NCBI RefSeq assembly: GCF_000002425.4
Contig: NC_037265.1
Span: 13,038,330 to 13,102,329 of the forward strand
DNA from: Physcomitrium patens
Lineage: Eukaryota; Streptophyta; Bryopsida; Funariales; Funariaceae
Direction: 5' to 3'
Length of the DNA: 64,000 nt
The notes under the pieces were generated by a model. That model did no database searches and was not told the DNA's origin. It worked only from the letters and a program-made list of their open reading frames with translations. Both the position numbers and the translations under genes were made by a program. Below are positions 23,157 to 33,996 of this stretch, piece by piece. The first letter of the stretch is position 1, and every line of letters starts with the position of its first letter.

Positions 23157-23556
23157 TGATATTAGGGACATAGTCCTTAGAACCTTCTAGAGACAAGTTT
23201 CCAGAACCTTCTAGAAGCAAGTCTCTGGAACCTTCTAGAAGCTTCTTAGTTGGTAGAAGATGTTAGAAACATAGTCCTTAGAACCTTCTAGAGATAAGTT
23301 TCTAGAACCTTCTAGAAGCAAGTCTCTGGAACCTTCTAGAAGCTTCCTAGTTGGTAGAAGTTGCTTGAGAAGCTTCCTAAATAGGAGTATATATTGGAAT
23401 CGAGGTTGAAGAGTTCTTTAGTCTCGACAACACATCTCTTGGAGCTCTAGCTCACCTCTCTGGTGTTGTTCTTGTATTCATTTGATTAATCTAGTTCTTG
23501 CCAATTCTTCTTGAACTTCTTGTTAGATCTCGAGTTTGTATTTCTGTGTCCGTGAC
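23157..23556 (+). repeat. 3' LTR of element A
   Basis: 400 bp, TGATATTAGG to GTGTCCGTGACA, preceded by the polypurine tract. The GAA/TTC arrays are repeated at about 23178-23350 and the TATA-like box is near 23388. As a promoter it would point into the right flank, towards the convergent gene at 26609-28452. Confidence 0.9.
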
Positions 23557-23561
23557 AATAA

Positions 23562-25597
23562 AAATCTAGTGAACACACTATGGATTATACTCATTTCACA
23601 TATTTTGTATTGTTCTTTCTTTTGTTCTTGTTTATTGGATCTTCCTCTTCACACTACCAATTACAAGAAATTCTTAATTTATGTCATCTTGTAATTTGGA
23701 TTGAGAGAGAAATTTATCGTTACTTTTTCAACAAGACTTGACTTGATTTAAAGCTTTGACAAGATTACGGCTTTTAATTAGGTGAGAGGAGGTTTGTTGC
23801 CATTAAAATATTATGTATTTACATCTGATTTTTCTTATATGATTTTAAATCTTATTGTTTAAGTTTGGAGATGAATTTTGGATGAAGAATTAAAAATGAT
23901 GTATTAATGAATATTAGATAAATATTAAAACTTTTGGATGTAATACTTGAATAAATTTGTTAATTTAGAGGAATAAATTTTATAGATAAAACATTAAGAT
24001 GACATCTATTATATCATTGAATGAATGTAGATTGAATGAATTTAGATTAGATAAATTTATTAATCTTATTTAATTTAAAGATTACTAATTTAAATTGGAC
24101 TATAATAATTTGTGATTGATCAAGGCTCATTAGTTTATATTAATTTGTGTAACATTTTTAAAACATCTAATTGAGTGCACTTAATTTTTTTCACAATATA
24201 TAACTACTTTTTTAGGCTATTTTTAAATAAATGTTAATACCATGGACAACAATATAATAGCAATAATACAACTTAGTAGTAATAACAAGAAGTTTATTTA
24301 AATGACATATCATCAATGGCATCTGATATGCAATAATATAATACATAATACTTAATAAAAACTTATCAATCTTAGAAAACAAGCATTAGATTTTTATTTT
24401 ATTTTATTTTATTTTATTTTTTAAAATATAAATTATATTTGCTTGTGATATAACATCGAAAACAATTCTTTTGGTCACAGTGCCTCAAATAAACAATATT
24501 AGAAGTAGCAAGGCAACTAAACACCAAGAAGTACTAGTAGAACCCTTTACAAACAATTATAAGTTAATTCTAATTAAAGTATGCTTAGTAGAAAAAAAAA
24601 GGTGGAAATGTTCATCACCAATCTATAATGCCAACTTATTGCTCTTTTATAACCAATAATTATAACTAATACTATTATGTAAAACATATTTTTTAACAAA
24701 AAAAAAAAAAAAAAAATCAGTTTGTTTTATTATTTGATATTAATTTATTTTTTAAAAATATTTTACAGTATTAGTTTGTTTATTCTATGCAACTTGATGT
24801 GGCTTATATATTAATTAACTTGTGTTTTTATGGTCTACATTGTTGTATGAAACTTTACTTTTAACTTATATTCTATATCTTACCTTCTATGGTTGTTTAC
24901 TTCTTAAATAGAAGTTTAGCATCATATTTTTTTATTTTTACAACATATAATTTTTTTTTTTTAAAATAAAGAAGAGTATATGAAATTTTTTTAAATAACT
25001 ATTTTAAAATAATATTCTTTTTTTACTTAAAAGAATAATATTCTAAATTATTTGGTACCATAGTTTGTTATCTTAGCTTAAATAAGGGACACCAAATTTA
25101 ATCTAAAATAAATTTGATATTTATAAGAAAAATATATGATAATTCTAAGATTATTTGTAAAGCATGGATAAATAATAAAATGCAAGTTTAGATTAATATC
25201 TTGATATGATTATATTAAAATATTTCATATATATATATATATATATATAATTTTAATAAAGAATAAAGATTAATGGCTTTCTTTACAAGTAAAATAAATT
25301 TATAAAATTTTCTTATGTATTAATTGTGTTTATTAATTGTTTTCAATACTCTTCAAGTTGATCGTGTTGTTATTTGTTTTTACATCTAAGAAATCATTTA
25401 ATAAAATTAATAATCCTTATTTATATTAATAATCCTTATTTATATAATAGAATTATATATTTTGTTAACTAAATAACTTATGTTCCAAAAACCTTTTTAC
25501 TTGTTAAATTCAATAAATTTATTGTCATATAATTAACACAACAATTATGGTGTTAATATAAAAAATATTTTAAAATATAAAATATATTATCAATCTC
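23562..25597. other. AT-rich intergenic DNA
   Basis: No gene is recognised. It contains a (TTTTA)n tract near 24391-24422, a poly-A tract near 24697-24716 and a (TA)n tract at 25227-25249. Open frames here are short and low in complexity. Confidence 0.6.
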
Positions 25598-25802
25598 AAA
25601 TTTAGGAAATTTTTAAATTGATCCAATCATTTTGTTTAATCAACCCACCCATCCTAACCATCAAAAAAATTCTCCATTGTCAGATTTGCATTGATTAAAA
25701 ATCAATGAAAAAATGGTTAGATTAGTGATAATGGTTTACTAATGATAATGGGTGGGTTGATTTGATAATTGCCTGGGTCAATTTAATAATTTCCTCGATT
25801 TA
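25598..25802. mobile_element. MITE-like foldback element
   Basis: About 205 bp with imperfect terminal inverted repeats of about 54 bp (25598-25651 and 25749-25802). The best-kept part is TTGATTAAAC-like sequence next to the complementary pair CAACCCACCCAT / ATGGGTGGGTTG. The centre has no coding capacity. No clear target duplication was seen, so the superfamily is unknown. Confidence 0.6.
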
Positions 25803-26608
25803 TCACCTGTATACATATATATATATATATATATATAAATTCAAATCAAGAAAGACAATAAACTATTACCACAATTCAAAGTATTTGTAAGACTAATATA
25901 TAAGTGTGACTTTTCTCGAATTTTCTGGAAAGATGTGATGATCATTACATTACTACTGTATCTTTGTTATGATAACATAATTGTTTCCAAATATACTTCC
26001 TCAATACATATACTACTTGGCAATTAAACTTTACAAATTGGTGTACAAAACTCTAAACTAGGTAGACATTGTGATACTACTCAAAATTAATTTCATTAAA
26101 ACTATTTATTCTGCTGGTTCATTGTGATTACATTTGGACCAAGAATGGGATCTTCACTTGTAATCCCAAATCAGAACGGACGCGTTACTAGATATCTGTG
26201 CCAAGCTGCAAGCAATCATGAAATCGCAAACGATTAGCCTGAGCATCATTAATGTGAAATTACCAAAGGAACGCCAGAACTATTCGTAAAAGAGAGTAAA
26301 AACTGAATGAATTAATTACTGGCAAGGCATAGAAGTGCATGACTTTTATTAGTGCGTGGACACGCGGAAGCAGATTGCAACTGCAATGACCCAAGGCTAC
26401 TCCATCCCAACGAGACCTAATAATCTCTACTAAGATGGCTGAAACCAAAGCCGCAAGGATATTTCGATATCCCGTCTACAGTGGGACGTTCATAATATTG
26501 TCGTGATATTAGGTCATGCTAAATCCTTACGTGAATCGGTATGAATTGGATACATTAATCTAAAGGTATTGTACAGATTACATCTCATTTCCCGCATGTC
26601 TGCTAACT

Positions 26609-28452
26609 CTAGGCAGTAGAGACGAATCTGGAAATATCCTCAAGCCCACCCTCTTTGTAATGACTGGCCAATTGCTCCCGCACGTCATCCCATGTGCACT
26701 CCACTGCAGCAAGGTCCAACAAAACGCCTGCTTGGTCTACCGCCACCTGTGCCAACAGCAGCTCAATACTTCTTTTCATACCGAGAAATGGACGATGAGC
26801 TATTTGACTTCGTAATCAGCATCTTTCATGAAATATCCAATTTATCCTCGACGGTGATAGAAACTTTCAAAAGAAACGAATTAAAGGAGGAATCGACGAT
26901 TGCAACTAACCTGTTCTAAACTCTTGCCTTTGAGAAGGTCTTCCTGACGGCCCTCATCGGAGGCCCGTTCTCGCATCAATTTTATTTGCGACTCGCCGCA
27001 GTTTGCAATGCGAGCAACATCTGCGTAACTGGACCCCAATGTCCACCACGGTGACCGAAGAGCACATCGGGCAGCATCTCTGGCCTCCTTCTTGCGCCCC
27101 ACCTACAGACAGAAACTTACGTTCAAAAAACATCTTGCTCATGATCAAGCCATAGAATCTTCCCCCTACAGTAAGGTTCCAATTCATCTACAGCGCGTCA
27201 TGTATATTTTCGTCATATATGCATACACTCATGCTGATTTAGGTCTATCAAGACTTAGGATATGTGCCATTCTACTACATAAACCTTTCAAAAGGCAAGA
27301 ACCTTTCGTGGTGCAACGTAAAGCCCGCTGCGAAAGTTCATCCCTGACGACGCCCCATAATAAATTCAGTTCTGAAGCAAATCTTCGCCATCGGCTACTA
27401 AACTCTTCATCGCAGATGTAGAATTCAAGAGGAAATAGGTAGAATAATCCCATGTTCATAAGCAAGTAGTTGCATTTTAAGTTTTAGGCTCTTCAAGAAT
27501 GGCATCTACACTTCGGAATAATGACACAGTCTCCACCTCCAATAGTGCACACAATTCATAATGCGATACATAGGGTTGATAAATAATTGAAATAATAAAA
27601 AGTGATCCGCAGAGGTCCTCGATGCAGGTCTGTGGCGCGGATCGGTAAATTCACAACAATCATGCCATCGATAATTGAAAAAAATCCGAAGCAAGTAACA
27701 CTATCACTAATTGGATTATGATGAGTGAGAACACCGACCTTAAGCATGAGCTCAGCATTGAATACATAAGGCCGACCAAATCCTGGGAAGTGCCTCTTGC
27801 TTGCGTAATACTCCCCTGTCACAAGAGCAGAAATATTATCACCTTTCTCTAGATGCCGCAGAGCAAGCCGCTCGAATACGTCAGGGAAGTGTCCCACATT
27901 TTTCATTAAGTAAGCATCCATGCTGCTCATTTTCGACGCTTTAAATTCGCCAAGGCGGTACAACGACCTCCCGACCGACCCTGCGCTTTCCGAAATTCGG
28001 CCAGAGCTTTCCGCCACATCCTCCTCCACCAAAGCCCTGTGAATATACTCCTCAGGACTTTTCGCCAGCAATAAAATGCCATGGCGCTGCACACGCACTA
28101 CAGGCACATTCACGGAACTCCCCGGCGTCGGCCAGCGCAGGAGGGCCGTCATATCGCCATCCTGCGACACCGTGAGCGGAACTGCAAGCGGAATGATCCC
28201 TTTCCGCTGGTAGGGCGACACAACACTCTCCCCCTTGGCTTGCAGCACATTCAGCAGCGCCTGCAGCGACGCCGGCGGCTCCAGCGCGGCGACCTCCTTC
28301 AAAAATACCGAGTGATCCGAGGCCGTAGCTTCGGAGCTAAAATTCTTAATCCAACCACGGCAGACATCGCTTGCACCGATCCTGTGCAGCGGCAATCCAC
28401 CGCCTGACACAGACAAGGATGCGACTCGCTGCATCAATCTAATCGGCTTCAT
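26609..28452 (-). CDS. Conserved plant organelle-type protein, three exons, 347 aa
   Basis: The only apparently intact host gene. Exon 1 is 28452-27739 (238 codons), exon 2 27102-26911 (64 codons), exon 3 26746-26609 (45 codons plus TAG). Both introns (636 and 164 bp) are phase 0: donors AAG|GTCGGT and CAG|GTTAGT, acceptors CTGTAG|GTG and GCACAG|GTG. The N-terminus (MKPIRLMQRVASLSVSG and WIKNFSSEA) is Arg/Ser-rich with few acidic residues, like a mitochondrial or plastid presequence. Later parts include FPDVFERLALRHLEKGD, ELMLK|VGRKKEARDAAR, SPWWTLG and TWDDVREQLASHYKEGGL. From memory the C-terminal pattern resembles the plant PAB family (chloroplast ATP synthase assembly, sometimes mislabelled cyclin delta-3), not verified. 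The coding exons have more balanced base composition than the flanks. The first donor (GTCGGT) is weak. Confidence 0.85.
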
Positions 28453-29248
28453 TGCTACTGCTCCGATTCGGCCCTAAACCTTGAAAAACAAAAAACCTCG
28501 GCAACATTTTGCAAAACGATGGCTCTTCCTCTGATCGATCAACCGCCGAAACCTTGAGGCTACTTCTAGTTGGAGCTTTGCAGGCTTTGGACGGTGGTTA
28601 TGAACGAATGACCCTGTTCGTTCAGGTTTATCATTCGTTCGTGGCGCTGTTGGTGGTGGGTCAGCACCTTCTGTTTAAATTATAAATAGTGTGGAAGCTC
28701 ATGAAAGCTCGTATGTTCTTGTATATAAAATGGATGTGAATTTAGTGATTGCTTATAATATTTATTCTTAAAAAATTTTGGACATGGTTTTGAAATGTCA
28801 ACAAAGTCTTGGTTTTTTCATGTCAGAATAGAAGTTGGTTTTATATATATTGAAATAAGTTAGAGATACATATATAAGCACATTTGTTTTTTTTCTGAAC
28901 ATATAATTTATGATTTGGATAATATATTAAGGAATTTATATTTATATGTGATATTTTATAAAATATCATTGATATATTCAATGTTGTGATTCTAACAATT
29001 TTTAGCTCATTAGAATAAAACATCATATATCTTTAGGATTAATAAAAATTTGTAACAATCTAATAGGTGAGATTTAAATATTAATAATTCAAAATTAGGT
29101 GATCTAAATTACTAAGGCAATAAATCTCTTTTATTCAAGGATATAAATTTAGACAAAGTTTTAAAAATACTACACACTCTTATATTATTAAAAAAAAATA
29201 AAAAATAAAGAAAAGATAAATTTAAGATAGAAAACAAAACTAGAATGG
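28453..29248. other. Upstream region of the three-exon gene
   Basis: The 200 bp next to the start codon are relatively GC-rich and probably hold the 5' UTR and promoter of the minus-strand gene. A 10-bp perfect inverted repeat is listed separately. Beyond about 28690 the sequence becomes AT-rich and featureless up to the F2 target duplication at 29249. Confidence 0.5.
28602..28640. promoter_or_regulatory. Inverted repeat GAACGAATGA/TCATTCGTTC
   Basis: Perfect 10-bp arms at 28602-28611 and 28631-28640, with a 19-bp spacer that itself contains GTTCGTTC. It lies 150-190 bp upstream of the start codon at 28452. It could be a dimeric factor site or an RNA stem in the leader. There is no direct evidence for either. 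Confidence 0.35.
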
Positions 29249-29253
29249 ATATT

Positions 29254-29703
29254 TGTCAAGGACATGAATTTTGAGAAAAGAAATCTTTAATATACTTTTT
29301 TCACACTCAAAAGAATTAGAAAATCACTCAAAAATGATATGGTATTAAACTAGAATGGCTATTGCTAAAGATAAGAAGACTAGAAAGGCATTGACAAGAG
29401 TGAAAAAGACTTCACTCTTGCCTCCATATATACTCTTAATTAGGAGTTATAAAACCTCCAAATGTATTGATTTTACAAGACATGTATCTTAACTTACAAG
29501 GTAAGTTTTCTATATGTGCGCCACATAGTTAGCTTGTTCTGCAAGCTATTAACATGTAATTATCTATTGACCAAGTTTCTAGCCTATCAATCAATGACAA
29601 ATACATGTAAAGTCAAAGCGATATCTATGAAGCTTCTAGAATGCTTCTATATAAGATATTATGAGATAAATTTATTTTTAGCTACTTCTACTTAATCATA
29701 TAG
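29254..29703 (-). repeat. 3' LTR of F2, left piece (rest at 38679-38712)
   Basis: Shares long text with F1 and with the F2 5' LTR (for example tagttagcttgttctgcaag and catatatactcttaa). Near 29629-29641 it keeps GAAgcTTCtaGAA, a perfect three-unit heat-shock-type motif. Element C interrupts it after TATAG (29699-29703). The LTR continues at 38679 and ends at 38712. Confidence 0.8.
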
Positions 29704-30474
29704 TATGATTGTCGTTTTACTTATTCTACAATTCCTTCTAAAATAAACATGTATAGGAGAATTCGAACTTAGGGAAAGACTAAGCGCATGAGTTTCACTT
29801 GTTAGGATCACACAATTAACTATATTCCGAACCACTAAAACACTAAAAAATACTACAATGCTTCCTCCCAGTAACAATACTCCTTCATCAACTGATAACC
29901 ATAATGTGCAACCCTGCACTCTCAAAAGACCGCTCAAAACTCAATAAATTCCATCCAACACTAGAAATAATAGACTTCACTCCAACCAATCTGAATTCAG
30001 AGAATTCTTGTAATCACAGACTTCCTTTGTCGAAACACACACATACAACTCTCAATAAACAACAATCATAATCTTCCATCCATAATCAATCTTCCAATAA
30101 CTTCTCATATAATTCAATCACTCAGTACTCAAATTACATAATCAATAACTCATAAATCAATCTCTAATTTATTCCACAGATTCACTTCTCAGTATTCAGA
30201 AACTATCCATTACTCTTCAACAACAAAGAAAACAAAAAAAATAAAGAGGAAGCACCAAGCTTAACCTTGGCTCATGACTATCACAGTCTCGCCCTCCAAC
30301 AAACTTCTACAACTCCTTTATAATTGCTACTGATTTCAAGATTCTAACCGAAATCCTATAGTTAACCGCTTTTAATAACTAAATCAACCATCCGTCCTCC
30401 TGAACTAACTATTCTATGGACTATTAGTTTATTTTACCAATATCTTACAAAAACAAACTAATATCTATTCTACA
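29704..30474 (-). repeat. 3' LTR of element C
   Basis: Plus-strand ends TATGATTGTCG and CTATTCTACA. The other LTR reads TGTGATTGTC and CTATTTTATA, so each copy has lost one consensus end base by transition. Identity to the 5' LTR is high by eye, implying recent insertion relative to F2. Confidence 0.88.
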
Positions 30475-30582
30475 TAGTCCCACTCCTATCTGTGTAGTGT
30501 CCTCGCAAATACACAATGGATACCTATCTACAAACTACTTAACAAAACTCTACAAAATTATTAATTTCTCTGATCCACCCAA

Positions 30583-32256
30583 TTAAACATTTGCTACATT
30601 ATTGAATTTAGGTTCCACCGATTCTGGTTCTAAATTCAAATTTTTCTCCTCCTCCAATCCGTCCATCGACTCCTTCATCAACTGGTTTGAGAGATCTTCA
30701 TTATACTCACCCAATTCATGGACTTGAGCCTCTAGTTTCAAGTTCTGGGCATCCCGAAGTTCCAATTGATGCTGTTGCTGACTCATCCATTCTGAAACAT
30801 CTTCAATTGAGACTTGTGATTGGCTTCTCACTATTAACTCTTTTGTCAATTTTGCCACCTCAGCTTATAAAAATTCAATTTCAGACCTCAACTTCTGTAT
30901 TTTATATCTGGATTGGTCACTCAATGCTTCTTTCTCTTTCATCAATAACTTTGCCTCATCTCCTTACACCTGCAACTGACATTTGAGTTTCTCCCGTTCC
31001 AAATCTTATGTCTTGCGATTTTAGATCAATTCGTTTTGTTGTCCTTCCACAATCCGTAAGATGTGTTCATTTTCTTTCGTCTAAGATTCATATTGGTGAA
31101 CCCATTTCCATTCCAATACCAGCTTGAATTCCTCAATTTCATTTATCATCCGTTCTTGCTCTTCAATTCTTTGGTTTTGCTCTAATATCACCTTCTTAAT
31201 GTCCTCTAAATCTCGTTTGCTACTGCCCTCTACGTCCAATGCTCGCACCATACAATGTATTTGTGAAATGTGCTTCAATAAAGCATTCTTAAGAAGTATT
31301 CCTTCGGGCAATCGATCTTATGGAAATACCAACTAATTAATATCCATCAAAATTGGGGTTTCATTCTCTTCCTCCACCGCTAAACAAATTAGAATCCGTT
31401 TTGATTCAATAACTCGAACGATTCCTTGTGCCACTGTACGACTTGATTCCCCAATTTCGTGTATTACATCCGCTGTATTAACATTTTGTGCCAACAAATT
31501 TCATTCTCTCTGAGGAGGCACTAGCACTAATACATGACTTTCTTCTACTGGCGATGTTTGATGCAATGTGTGCGCAATCACAGAATACACATAATTAGAA
31601 CAAAACAAATAAGTGAATTTTTCCAATTTCCACTTGGTTCCTATCTCCGCATGAATACAAGTAGCTACATATGCTACCCAGTTGAACACCATCCCTTCTA
31701 ATGCCCCTACTGCTGCATACAATAACCGTTTGGACATATATGTGGGGTGTCGGTACAATTCTAACCGCCTCACCACAAAACAGAACCATTCCACGAGTTC
31801 TGGTGAAATTGCCTTAGCAGTCCACCAACCTTGGTTCCTCTCAAAGGTCGACATACCTCCCTTGAAATATCTTCCTAGACTAAAGTCGCTTGAGTCATCA
31901 ACTCCTACCGCAATTTCTCCAATAGGAAGACATCACACCTTTTCTAGGATTATTCCATCAATCTTGATAATTCGTCCTTGTACCACATTTGATCCATCCT
32001 TTGGGTCATAGTTTGTGATATATTCCTCTACTAATGACACATTAATTGATGGTAAATGATCTGACAGGTGCAAAAACTGGAACAACTACGCATTCCGAAA
32101 GTCTTTTATTTTTTTCGGCGTTCAACAAATATTCAACTTCATCGGTTCTATATTGGTAATGATTATCAGAGAAGGTGGTTTTGATATGCATCTAGCTCTC
32201 ATGTTTTTGCCATTGTCTTCTTTGTTTGTAGCTCGCTTTGCACTTTCAATTGCCAT
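30583..32256 (-). pseudogene. Acquired accessory gene of element C, coiled-coil protein
   Basis: From ATG at 32256 to the stop at 30583 the frame is 558 codons long without any frameshift, but about ten in-frame stops interrupt it, most explicable as CAG/CGA/TGG changed by transitions. Residues 1-130 contain SLVEEYITNYDPKDGS and VGVDDSSDFSLGRYFKGG. Residues 135-250 contain MSTFERNQGWW, VEWFCFVVRRLELYRH and GALEGMVFNWVAYVATCIHAE. From about residue 316 it is a long predicted coiled coil (EQNQRIEEQERMINEIEE; AKLTKELIVRSQSQ). It follows directly on a truncated RT and has no similarity I recognise to retrotransposon enzymes or envelope. I recall similar proteins in large numbers from a liverwort genome, unverified. 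Function unknown. Confidence 0.65.
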
Positions 32257-32532
32257 AACGCTTCCTCTCTCAAACTCTTTACTAGAACTACTACGCTCAA
32301 AAATATAAGAAAGACAAGAAATATCAATCTTAGAAAACAACCAAGAACGACAACACAGAATGACTTCTAAGTGGTGCCCCACTCCTATTCTCTTACTACC
32401 GGTGATCATGACAACATGTTATCCATATTGTCCGTTTTTCACCTCCGTCCCATCTGACACATTAATAATTACTAACTATCTTTTCAGCCGCCTCTACACC
32501 CTAACACACTTATACCATACTTAGGTCTATCT

Positions 32533-33996
32533 TGTGTCGATGAAAGGTAATGGAAAGTAATCTTTCTTGGTGGCTGCATTAAGTTTCTAGAAATCCTAAC
32601 AAATACGGATTTTTCCATTCTTTTTTGGCACCATGATGATTGAAGAAATCCACTCGCTATTCGGTACTGGATAAATAAAACCAACTACAAGAAGCTTGTC
32701 CAATTCCTCCTTCACCATGAGGAAATATTTAAGATTAAGGCAATGTTACCTTTGTCGTATTGGTTTAGCGTTCTCTTCTAAAATGATACGATGCTCTTAG
32801 ACATCAGCAGGAATATCCTTTAAATCAGCATAAGTCCAAACAAAAGGAGACTTATGATGCAAGAAAAATTCTATCCAACAGGTCAACTCCTGGTCCTTAA
32901 TATCTTCGTAAATCTTAATTGTACGTGACTCTGCTATGGTCGCCAAGTTAATAGTTTGACATATAGGTGCAATGGCGATGTTTTGTTTCAATCCCCACAC
33001 TGGTTGAAAATCACTCGGTAAGTCTGACATGTGCAAAGTACTGAATCCTGTGTCAAGGGCACTAACATGGTGCATATCATACTTGGTCATTCAATCAGTA
33101 CTAACATAATCAGAGCTTTCTGAATCTGTTGGATATATCAAGTACTCCTCCGGACCTCTACATTGGTATACCACTCCAGGGTATTGTGGTACCTCTATGG
33201 ACGCCTCTGTAAATGGTGTGACTTCGTCATCATCGGAGCTAAGCTCATCGTTTGACGTCAATTCTCTTGCTGACAATTGAGACTCCCCATGATAGCGTAC
33301 TGGATACATTTGTAATACCATTTTATTGCCGCCTTTGCCAATTGTCAAAGTATCCCGACCCCAATCGTTCTTGACCTTTGCCTGATAAAGCCAAGGTTGT
33401 CCCAATAAAATTGGATATGATAAAGTTGAATTTTATAGCCGAAAGATGATATAGTCAATTGCATATGCAATACCATCAATTATAGTTTGAACACTCCATA
33501 AAATATCCATTGATTTAACTCGGCTATGATTTACCATCCGTAATATCAATATCATGGATACTAAGTGTTCCAAATCTAAAGCATCCATTGTATCAGTGTT
33601 CATTAAATTGACACTGGAACCACCATCCACCTGAACACCCGAGATCATAATACCATCAATCGAAACATTGATGGGTGGTGCACCAGGGTCAGGGTTCAGA
33701 TTGACTTCACAAACTTCGTTATTATGTTGCCTATGCCATGTTAACGATGAATTCAATGTAAAACGATATTTGGGTGCAACTGCTAGAAGTTGCTTCATAG
33801 AAATAAAAGGCCGAATAGCATCCAGATCCTTCAATATATCATAGGGTTCCATATTTAAGATAATGACCAATGCCCTCTTTCTTTTCATTGGTTGGAGTTT
33901 AATTCCTTGAGGTAAGATATTCTTCCGCCCTGGACTTGGAATTAGAACAGCAGACGGATTTTTTTTGGAATTCCTGTCTCTAAGAGGATCTTTCAC
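32533..33996 (-). pseudogene. Protease and truncated RT of element C
   Basis: One frame runs 488 codons with several stops and no frameshift. The protease motif VQVDGGSSVNLMNTDTMDAL lies near 33590-33640, with DGGS in place of DTGS/DSGS as in some Tat-like elements. A linker (YQCRGPEEYLIYP) and an RNA-binding-like segment (FVWTYADLKDIPADV) follow. The RT fingers read WISSIIMVPKKNGKIRIC and KKDYFPLPFID. The similarity stops abruptly at 32533, before the palm motif with its catalytic Asp residues. The sequence beyond is the leader of the acquired gene. Loss of the polymerase core, not simple mutation, makes C non-autonomous. Confidence 0.75.

Larger units (their letters stand above)
7633..23556 (+). 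mobile_element. Ty3/gypsy chromovirus A, nested host of B
   Basis: A full-length plus-strand chromovirus bounded by LTRs (7633-8030 and 23157-23556). The 5-bp target duplication ATAAA lies at 7628-7632 and 23557-23561. Order: gag, protease, RT, RNase H, integrase, chromodomain, small extra ORF, polypurine tract (AAAGGAGGGGG, ending 23156), 3' LTR. It is split by B (9741-18284) and by an inverted solo LTR (19668-21012). In both places the frame of A resumes exactly if the insert and one 4-bp duplication are removed. Stops in gag and RT, and changed RT/RNase H residues, mean it cannot move by itself now. Confidence 0.9.

Noticed and set aside
27229-27465. Open frame in intron 1 of the three-exon gene as an extra exon
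   Set aside because: Exon 1 joins exon 2 in phase 0 with continuous, sensible protein text. An added exon would need further unsupported splice sites.
27556-27738. Continuation of exon 1 as a 298-residue single-exon protein
   Set aside because: The extra C-terminal text is intron read-through. The spliced product ends in a coherent C-terminal domain.
28678-28690. TATAAATAG as a plus-strand promoter
   Set aside because: No gene or transcript start can be supported on the plus strand downstream.
32484-32684. Open frame beginning MVLFIQYRIASG
   Set aside because: Out of frame with the RT of element C, which reads through the same bases with recognisable RT text.
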